Position numbers and translations under genes: made by a program
Notes under the pieces: model-generated
What the model saw: only the letters and a program-made list of their open reading frames with translations
What the model was told of the DNA's origin: nothing
Database searches by the model: none
NCBI GenBank assembly: GCA_012519465.1
Contig: JAAYQD010000097.1
Coordinates: 1 to 9,736 of the forward strand
DNA length: 9,736 nt
Source: Candidatus Cloacimonadota bacterium
GTDB taxonomy: Bacteria > Cloacimonadota > Cloacimonadia > Cloacimonadales > Cloacimonadaceae
Direction: 5' to 3'
Shown: in pieces, positions 1 through 6,986 of the stretch
How the letters are laid out: each line of letters starts with the position of its first letter
Numbering within the stretch: the first letter of the stretch is position 1

Positions 1-2657
1 ACACCCTCAAAATAGCCGAAAAGATAGAGCTGGAGCTTCATTATGATGATTTTCTCCTGCCCACCATTGATACTCCGCCCCAATACCCGGATGTGGGCTC
101 ATACCTGCGCCATCTGTGTGAGGAGGCAGCCAAGCAAAAGTATCCCCAGATGACGCCTGAGATTCAGGAACGGATTGATTTTGAGCTGAACGTGATCAAC
201 AGCATGGGCTTTGCCGGCTACTTTTTGGTGGTGAAAGACCTCATCGATGCCGCGGTAAAACAGGACGTCCCTGTGGGTCCCGGGCGTGGCTCTGCTGCCG
301 GCAGCATCATCTCCTATCTATTGGAAATCACCCTGGTGGATCCCATCAAATATGGTTTGCTGTTTGAGCGTTTCCTGAATCCGGATAGGATTGGCATGCC
401 GGATATTGACATCGATTTTTGTGCCCAGGGACGTGGCAAAGTCATCGACTATGTGGTGCAAAAGTATGGTCGCAACAGCGTTACTCAGATTGTCACCTTC
501 AGCACATTGGGCGCCAAATCCGTGATCAAAGACGTGGCGCGGGTCTTGATGGTTTCCGCCACGGATGCCAATAATATTACCAAAACCATCCCCGCGGGAG
601 CCAAAAACTTGCAGGAGGCATACCAGCAATCTGCAGAATTTGCCGCAGTGATAAACGGCAATGAGCTATATCAGAGCATCTACAAACACAGCCTTGTCTT
701 GGAAGGATTGATCAGACAAACCGGCATCCATGCCGCAGGATTGGTGATAGTTCCCGGGGATTTGACTGATTACGTTCCCTTGGCGATCGGCACCCAAAAG
801 GAAGGGGAAAATACCATCCTGGTTCAATATGAGGGCAAATGGCTGGACGAGCTGAAGTTCCTCAAGATGGATATTCTGGGCTTGAAGACGCTCACCCTCA
901 TCAAAAAGACTCTGGAATTTGTGCAGCAAACCCATGGCGTTAAGATAGATATCGATAGCCTTCCCTTGGACGATCAAAAGGTGTATAGCCTGCTCAGCAA
1001 AGGGGAGACGGATGGGGTGTTCCAGCTGGAATCCGCCGGAATGCGTAAATATCTGGTGGAGCTGAAGCCCAATATGTTTGAGGATATCATCGCCATGGTG
1101 GCATTGTATCGTCCTGGCCCCATGCGCTTTATAGACAGCTTTATTGCCCGCAAATACGGCAGGGAAAAGATAGAGTACGATCATCCCATCATGGAAAGCG
1201 CCCTCAAGGAAACCTACGGCGTCACCGTCTATCAGGAGCAGGTGATGAGTATTTCCCGCGAGATGGGCGGCTTTTCCCGGGGAGATGCGGATTTCCTGCG
1301 CAAAGCCATGGGCAAAAAAGATATCGAATTGATGGCACGGTTTGAAAAGCAATTTATCAGCGGTGCCACTGCCAAAGGCGTGCCGGAAAGGATAGTCAAC
1401 AAGATTTGGGATGATTGGAAGAAGTTTGCCGAATATGCCTTCAACAAGAGCCACGCCACCTGCTATGCCCTCGTGGCATATCAAACCGCCTGGCTGAAGG
1501 CTCATTACCCAGTGGAATTTATGGCTGCCATCCTCTCCATCGAGGATGATCCCGCCAAAATCCCCATCATGATCGAAGTGTGTAAAGACATGGATATCAA
1601 GATCATCCCGCCCAATATCAACCGCAGCGATAGCGAATTTAAGGTGCAGGGCAAGGAAGTGCTCTTTGGCTTCAGAGCCATCAAAAACCTGGGCGAAGCG
1701 GCAATGCGCGCCATCATCGAAGAGCGTGATGCAAATGGCGAATACACGGATTTCTTTGATTTCTGCTCGCGCCTGGATAGCTCTGCCGTGAATAAAACAG
1801 TATTGGAAAGCCTGATAGCCTCTGGAACCATGGACGAGCTGGAAGGCAGCCGCAGCCAAAAGTGGGAAGCCATCGAAGACGCCCTCATTTTTGGCTCCAA
1901 TGAACAGCGTGACCGCCGCAAGGGTCAGAGCAATATCTTTGACATGTTAGCCGAGGATGATGCGGGAAACAGCTTCAAACCGCAACTGCCGGAAGCTGAG
2001 GATTGGAGCAAACAATATCAATTGGAAAAAGAAAAAAGCGTGTTGGGCTTCTATCTCAGCGGACACCCCATGGATCAGTACAAGCTTCTTTTGAGGTACT
2101 ATTGTTCCTCTTGCGACCTTGCCAAAACGGAAAATAACACGGATTTGATACTGGCAGGAATAGTTACGAACGTCACCAAAAGGCGGGATTCCAAAGGAAA
2201 CCAGATGGCTTTTATCGAGGTGGAAGACCAATGCGGTCGCTTTGAAGCAGCCCTCTTCAATAGAAGTTATGAGGAGTATATTGATATTTGTCAGACCGGC
2301 AATATCATCGTTGTGATGGGCAATCGCTCCACATTCAATGGCTATGACGATGGAATGTTGAGGGTAATGCCCCAAAAGATTATCCCCATCGAAAAACTGC
2401 CTCAATACATCAAGGGTGATCTGTTTTTGGAGATGCCCCGCGATGGGATGAACAAGGCGTTTTTAACCCAGTTGCAGCGCTGTCTGCAAGCTCCCAATCC
2501 CCAGTTTAATATCCGGCTCACGCTGAAAGACGAGACGGATAGCATTGTGTTGGAATCCGAAAACAAGATATTTCCGGATACCGCCTTTTTAGGCTGGCTG
2601 GAACAACAAAATGTAAGTTTTTTCCTGAAAGTACAAAGCAATGAAAAAGTGGATTAG
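1..2657 (+). CDS. dnaE: DNA polymerase III subunit alpha, 5'-truncated by the window
   Basis: This is the catalytic subunit of the replicative polymerase. The reading frame is open from base 3, so the start and the N-terminal PHP domain lie upstream; the GTG at 93 is internal. Visible in order: the conserved PGRGSAAGS active-site loop (about 276-305); PDIDIDF with the first two catalytic aspartates at codons 402 and 408; the third aspartate in KMDILGL at codon 870; the YAFNKSHA segment of the fingers/clamp-binding region (about 1435-1460); a helix-hairpin-helix region (about 1660-1830); a likely beta-clamp-binding motif QSNIF (1926-1940); an OB fold (about 2140-2330); and a short C-terminal domain. 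All three metal-binding aspartates are present, so the enzyme should be active. The length and the lack of an exonuclease insert fit DnaE rather than PolC. The last 17 nt overlap the next gene, which suggests co-transcription. Confidence 0.97.
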   Translation, partial: TLKIAEKIELELHYDDFLLPTIDTPPQYPDVGSYLRHLCEEAAKQKYPQMTPEIQERIDFELNVINSMGFAGYFLVVKDLIDAAVKQDVPVGPGRGSAAGSIISYLLEITLVDPIKYGLLFERFLNPDRIGMPDIDIDFCAQGRGKVIDYVVQKYGRNSVTQIVTFSTLGAKSVIKDVARVLMVSATDANNITKTIPAGAKNLQEAYQQSAEFAAVINGNELYQSIYKHSLVLEGLIRQTGIHAAGLVIVPGDLTDYVPLAIGTQKEGENTILVQYEGKWLDELKFLKMDILGLKTLTLIKKTLEFVQQTHGVKIDIDSLPLDDQKVYSLLSKGETDGVFQLESAGMRKYLVELKPNMFEDIIAMVALYRPGPMRFIDSFIARKYGREKIEYDHPIMESALKETYGVTVYQEQVMSISREMGGFSRGDADFLRKAMGKKDIELMARFEKQFISGATAKGVPERIVNKIWDDWKKFAEYAFNKSHATCYALVAYQTAWLKAHYPVEFMAAILSIEDDPAKIPIMIEVCKDMDIKIIPPNINRSDSEFKVQGKEVLFGFRAIKNLGEAAMRAIIEERDANGEYTDFFDFCSRLDSSAVNKTVLESLIASGTMDELEGSRSQKWEAIEDALIFGSNEQRDRRKGQSNIFDMLAEDDAGNSFKPQLPEAEDWSKQYQLEKEKSVLGFYLSGHPMDQYKLLLRYYCSSCDLAKTENNTDLILAGIVTNVTKRRDSKGNQMAFIEVEDQCGRFEAALFNRSYEEYIDICQTGNIIVVMGNRSTFNGYDDGMLRVMPQKIIPIEKLPQYIKGDLFLEMPRDGMNKAFLTQLQRCLQAPNPQFNIRLTLKDETDSIVLESENKIFPDTAFLGWLEQQNVSFFLKVQSNEKVD

Positions 2658-3744
2658 CATAACCCTGCTGGCTTTGATAGCCATGGCTATATGGGCTCAG
2701 GAAGTGATCTTTGAGCACTATGAGGAGGCTACGGATTTTTGGGTGTTGGTGCCCTATAACAGCCTCAATTTTCCCAAAGACGCCCTTAGCGTAAACTACC
2801 AGCTTTCCATGGAGATCCGCAATTCGCGCAAAAAGCTGGTTGCCAGCCTGGGGCAAATGCTCAATCTGCCACGCAGCAGCTGGCTGGAAGACACCGCCAT
2901 CCCTGTGCATTTATCTGCCAAACTGGATGCAGGCAAGTATGAGACCATCCTGCAATTGCGCAATCTGGCACTGGGAGACGTGCATACCCAGAAAAAGAGC
3001 TTTCACATTCAAGAGCACACCCAGATAGGCCAGCCCTACCTTTTGGCACAGCGCGAGGATATCCGCTTTTTGCCCCAAAGCCTGGATCTGGATGCAGGAC
3101 ACCTGCAAAGCTGTGAAATCTTACAAAGCTTTGCCATTGCTGCCGATAGCGTGGTGATATCCACGCCGGATTATCGCTGGTCCATCCCCAACCCCCAGAG
3201 CCCTTTACAAATATCGTTAATGATCGATCAAGGCATCCCCGAAAGCATAAAAATCACCTTTTGGGAATCCAACATCTATTATCAGATGGAACCCTTTATG
3301 TATAGCCCCTGGTTTTCATACAACCAGCGCTATAGCCTCGAAGACCAGCGGAAACAGCTGCGTTACCTTGCCACCCAAAACGAGTGGCAAAGCCTCTCCA
3401 ATCTCTCTTCCAACAAGCTGGCAGAGGGGATCGAGCTCTTTTGGAGCAGCCACGATCCCAGCCCCGGAACAGCCCGCAATGAAACGCGGGAACTATTCTA
3501 TTATCGGGTGTTGAAGGCGGACGAAATGTTTAGCCTGCATAAAAGATTGAAGGGTTGGGCATCCGATAGAGGTAGAATATATATCAAATATGGTGAACCC
3601 GATGAGGTGTATGAAAACATCCTCCCCTTGGATGAATATCCCACGTTTGTGTGGAGGTATTACAAGGAAAATCTGGAGTTCATTTTTAGTGATTTAGGCG
3701 GATTTGGCCAATATATATTGAGGAATAAAGATGAAGAATATTAA
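2641..3744 (+). CDS. Exported GWxTD-domain protein (variant motif GWASD)
   Basis: A 367-residue protein of unknown biochemical role. Residues 1-19 form a signal peptide (MKKW, then a hydrophobic core, likely cut after IWA), so it should reach the periplasm or outer membrane. The middle is beta-rich and has no motif I recognise. The C-terminus carries the GWxTD domain: GWASD at residues 305-309, then RGRIYIKYGEPDE, then a beta strand-rich end. The family threonine is serine here. The start overlaps the dnaE end by 17 nt in another frame and has no clear Shine-Dalgarno sequence, so translation may be coupled to dnaE. The next gene is a diverged paralogue: both share a VPYxSLxF segment near the N-terminus and the same C-terminal domain. 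The family is known mainly from FCB-type bacteria and has no settled function. Confidence 0.85.
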   Translation: MKKWISITLLALIAMAIWAQEVIFEHYEEATDFWVLVPYNSLNFPKDALSVNYQLSMEIRNSRKKLVASLGQMLNLPRSSWLEDTAIPVHLSAKLDAGKYETILQLRNLALGDVHTQKKSFHIQEHTQIGQPYLLAQREDIRFLPQSLDLDAGHLQSCEILQSFAIAADSVVISTPDYRWSIPNPQSPLQISLMIDQGIPESIKITFWESNIYYQMEPFMYSPWFSYNQRYSLEDQRKQLRYLATQNEWQSLSNLSSNKLAEGIELFWSSHDPSPGTARNETRELFYYRVLKADEMFSLHKRLKGWASDRGRIYIKYGEPDEVYENILPLDEYPTFVWRYYKENLEFIFSDLGGFGQYILRNKDEEY

Positions 3745-5068
3745 GTGTCTTGTACTCACACTGATGGTTTTGGTGCTCAGTTTAGGCCTGATGGCATCAG
3801 AAAAACTGAATATGCACATCATACAAAACCGCTTTCGGGATACCGAGGGCAATACCATCATGCATATCGATTATCAGGTTCCTTATCGCAGCCTCTTTTT
3901 TGAAGCTCACCAAGGAGGCTATTTTGCGGAATTGATCGTTACGGTTAGCCTGGCGCATGCAGATTCCCTGATACCCCTCAGGGAATTGGCAGATAATGTG
4001 GGCATTACAAACAAATTGGACGCCACCTCAGACAAATATCACCTCAACAGGCTTAGCTTTCTGTTGGATAAAGAGCCGGGAACGCTTGTCTTTAATGCAC
4101 GTGACGTCAATTCCGGACGCAGTTTTAACTGGGAACTGGATGCCAGCCCGCTGCTACCGGAAGACCTCTTGAGCGATATCCAGCTCTGCTCTGTGGTAAA
4201 AGCGGATAGCAGCGCCTATCTCAGCAAGTTCCACAGAAAGGGAACCCTGTATAAAACAGAGCCTTCGCTGATCTTCGACAAGGTGTCTTATGAGAATATG
4301 TATCTATATTTGGAGGCATACCTGCCGCCCCAATCCCTCGGACAATCCCAACTCCTGGTCTTGTATCTGGAAAAAGACAGCCTGATGGTGCAGGATGAAT
4401 ATATTGATTTTACCCCCCATAGTGCCGCGGAAGGCATCACCCTCAGAATCCCTCTGGACGATCTGAGCGCTGGCACATACAGGGGCACGCTCACCTTGCA
4501 GACAGATGAGACATTCCAGGATAGGGAATTTGAGTTTTTTATCACGGAGCTGCACGAAACCATCTACAGTTTGATACCGGATGTGGAAGATGAATTGCAG
4601 GTGTTGAGATATTTCAACACAGTGCAAATGCCCAAGGATTGGCAACGCTATGATCAATTGACCAAACAGCGTTATATATCAGGCATTTACAGGCGCCTGG
4701 CAGCCCAGCAGGGATTGGATGCAGCCCAGTTTTTGGGCGAGATGGAAGAAAGGATTTCCTTTGCCAATCGCAATTTCAAGTATTTCAAAGATGGCTGGAA
4801 AACAGATTTGGGCAGGATCTATATCCGCAACGGCAAACCTGATGAATTGGAAAAGGGCAGCACTACAGACGATTACCGCTTTGTGAGCAAAGATTATCAA
4901 ATCTGGAAATACCGTGGCAGGGTGAATGCAGTGTATCTCTTTTTGGATGTGCAGATGAACGGAAACTACCAATTGATATGGGTTTATAACGATGATATGG
5001 AAAGCACCACGGCAAATTATCAACGCTATCTGGGCGAGGATTTTGATACCTCCAAGCTGAGGAACTGA
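3731..5068 (+). CDS. Exported GWxTD-domain protein (canonical motif)
   Basis: A 445-residue protein with a signal peptide (residues 1-22, likely cut after LMA) and a long beta-rich region. Its C-terminal domain has the exact GWKTD motif at residues 355-359, followed by LGRIYIRNGKPDE and a strand-rich tail (VYLFLDV, YQLIWVYND). This is the standard arrangement of GWxTD-family proteins, whose biochemical function is unknown. The ATG at 3731 overlaps the previous stop by 14 nt and is preceded by AGGAA (3721-3725) at 5-nt spacing, which supports this start and translational coupling. It is a paralogue of its upstream neighbour but longer, with an additional stretch between the N-terminal beta region and the GWxTD domain. 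It is the last gene of the dnaE transcript, ending before a convergent gene and a stem-loop. Confidence 0.9.
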   Translation: MKNIKCLVLTLMVLVLSLGLMASEKLNMHIIQNRFRDTEGNTIMHIDYQVPYRSLFFEAHQGGYFAELIVTVSLAHADSLIPLRELADNVGITNKLDATSDKYHLNRLSFLLDKEPGTLVFNARDVNSGRSFNWELDASPLLPEDLLSDIQLCSVVKADSSAYLSKFHRKGTLYKTEPSLIFDKVSYENMYLYLEAYLPPQSLGQSQLLVLYLEKDSLMVQDEYIDFTPHSAAEGITLRIPLDDLSAGTYRGTLTLQTDETFQDREFEFFITELHETIYSLIPDVEDELQVLRYFNTVQMPKDWQRYDQLTKQRYISGIYRRLAAQQGLDAAQFLGEMEERISFANRNFKYFKDGWKTDLGRIYIRNGKPDELEKGSTTDDYRFVSKDYQIWKYRGRVNAVYLFLDVQMNGNYQLIWVYNDDMESTTANYQRYLGEDFDTSKLRN

Positions 5069-5121
5069 TGAACAGCCCCAACGCCTTTATTGGCAACTGA
5101 TTAGCCAGTCCTTCCTTATTA

Positions 5122-5157
5122 ACCACCCTTGTACCACCCTTGTCTCACCCTTGTCTC
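5122..5157. repeat. Three 11-bp tandem direct repeats in the convergent gap
   Basis: ACCACCCTTGT occurs twice without change (5122-5132 and 5133-5143). A third copy, CTCACCCTTGT (5144-5154), differs at two positions and is followed by CTC, the start of a further unit. Inverted, looser copies follow on the right (ACAAGGGTGG at 5170-5179 and a degenerate GCAAGGGCAGG just after). The rest of the 177-nt gap holds no gene that I can see. The array could be a dispersed intergenic repeat or a slipped-strand expansion of one hairpin arm. Confidence 0.85.
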
Positions 5158-5178
5158 GGCAAAGGAGAGACAAGGGTG
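5146..5178. terminator. Perfect 12-bp stem-loop between convergent genes, possible bidirectional terminator
   Basis: CACCCTTGTCTC (5146-5157) is exactly complementary to GAGACAAGGGTG (5167-5178), with a 9-nt loop GGCAAAGGA. It lies between the stops of the plus-strand GWxTD gene (5068) and the minus-strand yraN (5246), where a shared terminator is expected. Against a classic intrinsic terminator, neither side is directly followed by a T tract; the nearest is TTTTT at 5211-5215. It may therefore act through RNA stability or Rho, or be a repeat element. The left arm is the third copy of the tandem repeat. Confidence 0.5.
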
Positions 5179-5245
5179 GCTAACGGGCAAGGGCAGGTGG
5201 AAGGCTCAGCTTTTTGGGGCTACTCTAATGATATTTGCAAAACAT

Positions 5246-5629
5246 TTATTCAAACACAGGATGGAAGGCATCCGGTAAATGTTTGATGGAAAATGTATTT
5301 GTATATTCATCATAGATTAACACGACGATGTCAAAGCGTGTTTGTAGCTTGCCATATTTCGGATTTTGATTAATATATTGTACAGCCGTTTGGGATATAC
5401 GCTTACGTTTTGTGTAGTTGATATTTTCCAGTGCGGCATCGATAGAGTGATAGCGACGCGTCTTAACTTCGATGAAGACGAGATGTTGATTGTCTTGCAT
5501 TATTAGGTCAATCTCGCCTGTTTTGCTGCGGAAATTTTTACACTTCAGTGTATAGCCCTTATTTAACAGGTATTTTGCCGCGAGATTTTCTCCGGTGCGA
5601 GCCAATGATTTTGTAGATTTATCAAGCAT
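5246..5629 (-). CDS. yraN: YraN / UPF0102 family putative endonuclease
   Basis: A 127-residue protein, the usual length for UPF0102. Family signatures are in order: GENLAAKYLLNKGY (residues 13-26), NFRSKTGEIDLI (32-43) and LVFIEVKTR (50-58). D41, E54 and K56 form the D...ExK core of the restriction-endonuclease/Holliday-junction-resolvase fold. The family has been linked to DNA recombination or repair, but its substrate is not settled. No signal peptide is seen, so it should be cytosolic. The gene stands alone on the minus strand, convergent with the GWxTD gene and divergent from the YjbH-like gene; I see no adjacent rnhB. The coding region is visibly richer in A/T than its neighbours, and the bases before the ATG (5627-5629) contain no Shine-Dalgarno sequence. 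The family call is secure; the activity is inferred. Confidence 0.92.
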   Translation of the reverse strand: MLDKSTKSLARTGENLAAKYLLNKGYTLKCKNFRSKTGEIDLIMQDNQHLVFIEVKTRRYHSIDAALENINYTKRKRISQTAVQYINQNPKYGKLQTRFDIVVLIYDEYTNTFSIKHLPDAFHPVFE

Positions 5630-5643
5630 GAGACAAGAAAAAG

Positions 5644-5672
5644 CTTGACGTAATTCAAGTCAACAATATTGT
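5644..5672. promoter_or_regulatory. Overlapping dyad symmetries in a divergent intergenic region
   Basis: The 92-nt gap between yraN (minus) and the YjbH-like gene (plus) holds CTTGA-N6-TCAAG (5644-5659), the overlapping TTGAC-N9-GTCAA (5645-5663), and the perfect 10-bp palindrome ACAATATTGT (5663-5672). TTGAC is -35-like on both strands (TTGACG at 5645 plus; TTGACT from 5664 minus), but I find no convincing -10 box at 17-nt spacing for either. Divergent promoters and an operator are plausible here by position. Short A/T-rich palindromes also arise by chance, so this is only a candidate. Confidence 0.35.
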
Positions 5673-5711
5673 GTAATCAACACACAAAAATTTAAAATAA
5701 CACCGAAAGGT

Positions 5712-5716
5712 GGAGG
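5712..5716 (+). promoter_or_regulatory. Strong Shine-Dalgarno that fixes the start of the YjbH-like gene
   Basis: GGAGG, within AAAGGTGGAGGG, lies 5 nt before the ATG at 5722. This favours that ATG over the in-frame GTG at 5710, which sits inside or just before the ribosome-binding sequence. The ATG start also gives a standard signal peptide beginning MKKVLIS. Confidence 0.85.
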
Positions 5717-5721
5717 GAAGT

Positions 5722-6819
5722 ATGAAAAAAGTATTAATAAGTGTATTTGTGCTGAGCGTTCTATTTGGATCGTTGAGTGCCGCTCCGTTCCAAACCTTGG
5801 GAATGTTGCGCACGCCGGACGCCTACGTGCTGCCCCATAAGGCTGGGGAGATATTGCTCGTGGGATATTATCGAGATGTAGCAAAGCCAAGTACAGCTGA
5901 TCCTGACCGTAGTAAAGGCTTCTACCCATACGGAATGCTTTCGGTTGGCCTGTTTGACAAGGCTGAGCTGGGCTTTTTTGGCGGAGACAAGGTTTATTAT
6001 TTCAATGCCAAGCTGAAATTGATAGAAGAAACTGTCAAGATCCCACAGCTGTCCGTTGGTTTGGACAATATGCTTTCACCGGTGAATCGTCACCGCGCGC
6101 AAGACCATACCGATCCTAGCGAATGGAGCTATGCCAACCACCCGGATAAGACAGACTACGAATACTGGTCACCCTATATTGTGGCCTCCAAACAGGTGGT
6201 GATAGGTGGGATAAACTGGATCTTCAGCTTGGGTGCAGGCTCCAATCGCTTTACTGGCCAAGTGCCACGTTCCAGGATTTTCAATGGTACCTTCTATTCC
6301 GTCAATTTCTCCCCCATGCGCAATCTGCATTTTCAGGCTGAATATAGCGGGCACGACTTCCAGGCAGGCGTGAAATACGATATCGGCAAGTTTTCAGTCA
6401 AGTTTGCGGGTCAAGCCTTGGAAGACCTTTATAAAACCAATGGCTATGAAGACAACCTGCGTTTGGCACTCGGGGTATCCTATCTCTTTGACAAATATGC
6501 CACATCCAAACGCATGCCTGATCTAAGAGAATTGGCACAGACTGATGATTTGATCTTGACCGATGGCGATCTTGTGGTGGTGGATGATACCACCCAGCCC
6601 AAACCAGGTGACCCTGGCACAGAGGTTGCAGACGGTAGTTTGGATTTCAGCACTTTGCCGGATTCAGACGTAGTGCTTGACGGTGGTAAGTATGATCAGC
6701 TTTCACCCGAGATCAAAGAATTGATGGAAGAGCTCACACTGCTGCGCGAAGAACGCGAGAAGGCTCACAAGGCACTTCTTGAATTGCGCAAGTGGCTGGA
6801 AGAGCAACAAGATAGATAA
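5722..6819 (+). CDS. Exported YjbH-like outer-membrane protein with C-terminal coiled coil
   Basis: A 365-residue protein. Residues 1-20/21 are a signal peptide (cut near LSAA). The mature N-terminal part (LGMLRTPDAYVLP, then YGMLSVGLFDKAELGFF, then IPQLSVGLDNM) resembles the start of YjbH/YmcA-type beta-barrel proteins tied to exopolysaccharide export. Alternating strands continue to about residue 265 (FSVKFAGQALEDL, LALGVSYLF). An acidic, Asp/Gly/Pro-rich linker follows, then a charged helix (PEIKELMEELTLLREEREKAH and on to the end) with coiled-coil heptads. The small barrel-like domain plus a helical tail suggests an outer-membrane or surface protein that oligomerises or binds a partner. 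The next gene, a large exported TPR protein on the same strand, is a candidate partner. The YjbH assignment is by pattern from memory; another outer-membrane barrel family is possible. Confidence 0.6.
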   Translation: MKKVLISVFVLSVLFGSLSAAPFQTLGMLRTPDAYVLPHKAGEILLVGYYRDVAKPSTADPDRSKGFYPYGMLSVGLFDKAELGFFGGDKVYYFNAKLKLIEETVKIPQLSVGLDNMLSPVNRHRAQDHTDPSEWSYANHPDKTDYEYWSPYIVASKQVVIGGINWIFSLGAGSNRFTGQVPRSRIFNGTFYSVNFSPMRNLHFQAEYSGHDFQAGVKYDIGKFSVKFAGQALEDLYKTNGYEDNLRLALGVSYLFDKYATSKRMPDLRELAQTDDLILTDGDLVVVDDTTQPKPGDPGTEVADGSLDFSTLPDSDVVLDGGKYDQLSPEIKELMEELTLLREEREKAHKALLELRKWLEEQQDR

Positions 6820-6879
6820 TAAAATGCAGTTTCATGTTGTGCTGGTAATTCAAAGCACATCCAGGAGAACATACTTCCC

Positions 6880-6978
6880 ATGAATAAAAAAAGGTTACAT
6901 TCTGGATGCGGAATTGGCTCCGCATCTGGGATGTGTCCTTTGATGCAGAGCTTATGGATTGTTAATAAGGAAAAGTGA
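6880..6978 (+). CDS. Possible 32-codon leader ORF upstream of the TPR gene
   Basis: An ATG at 6880 opens a frame beginning MNKKRLHSGCG and ending IVNKEK, with TGA at 6976-6978. AGGAG (6863-6867) lies 12 nt upstream, longer than ideal. The ORF contains the 8-bp hairpin at 6902-6929, and its stop overlaps a GTG (6975) in frame with the TPR gene, giving a GTGA arrangement typical of translational coupling. No family is recognised, and the composition does not look clearly coding. It may be a leader peptide or chance. The rest of the 6820-6986 gap holds only a weak 6-bp stem (6838-6859). Confidence 0.2.
   Translation: MNKKRLHSGCGIGSASGMCPLMQSLWIVNKEK
6902..6929 (+). other. Stem-loop in the gap between the YjbH-like and TPR genes
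   Basis: GATGCGGA (6905-6912) pairs perfectly with TCCGCATC (6919-6926) around a 6-nt loop, ATTGGC. Two G-T wobble pairs and one C-G pair can extend the stem outward. No T run follows, so it is not a standard intrinsic terminator. It may be a processing or stability hairpin, an attenuator arm, or a protein-binding site between two genes on the same strand. Confidence 0.6.
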
Positions 6979-6986
6979 GCGGGGTT

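Noticed and set aside
93..95. GTG at 93 as the start of dnaE
   Set aside because: The frame is open to the window edge, and the codons from base 3 continue DnaE-like sequence; the PHP domain must be upstream.
666..1859. A 397-codon open frame on the minus strand inside dnaE
   Set aside because: It is antisense to the conserved polymerase core. The predicted protein is His/Ile/Gln/Phe-rich with no family resemblance, as expected for the complement of a strongly coding strand.
5122..5200. CRISPR-like array
   Set aside because: The units are 11 bp with no spacers and there are no cas genes in the window; the pattern is a tandem repeat plus hairpin.
5710..5721. GTG at 5710 as start of the YjbH-like gene
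   Set aside because: It overlaps the ribosome-binding sequence of the ATG at 5722, which has GGAGG at ideal spacing and begins a standard signal peptide.
6838..6859. Stem TGTGCT / AGCACA after the YjbH-like gene as a terminator
   Set aside because: Only 6 bp with a 10-nt loop and no T tract, so it could be chance.
6940..6968. Promoter TTGATG-N17-TAATAA before the TPR gene
   Set aside because: The -10 box matches only three of six positions and would leave about a 12-nt leader; too weak to call.
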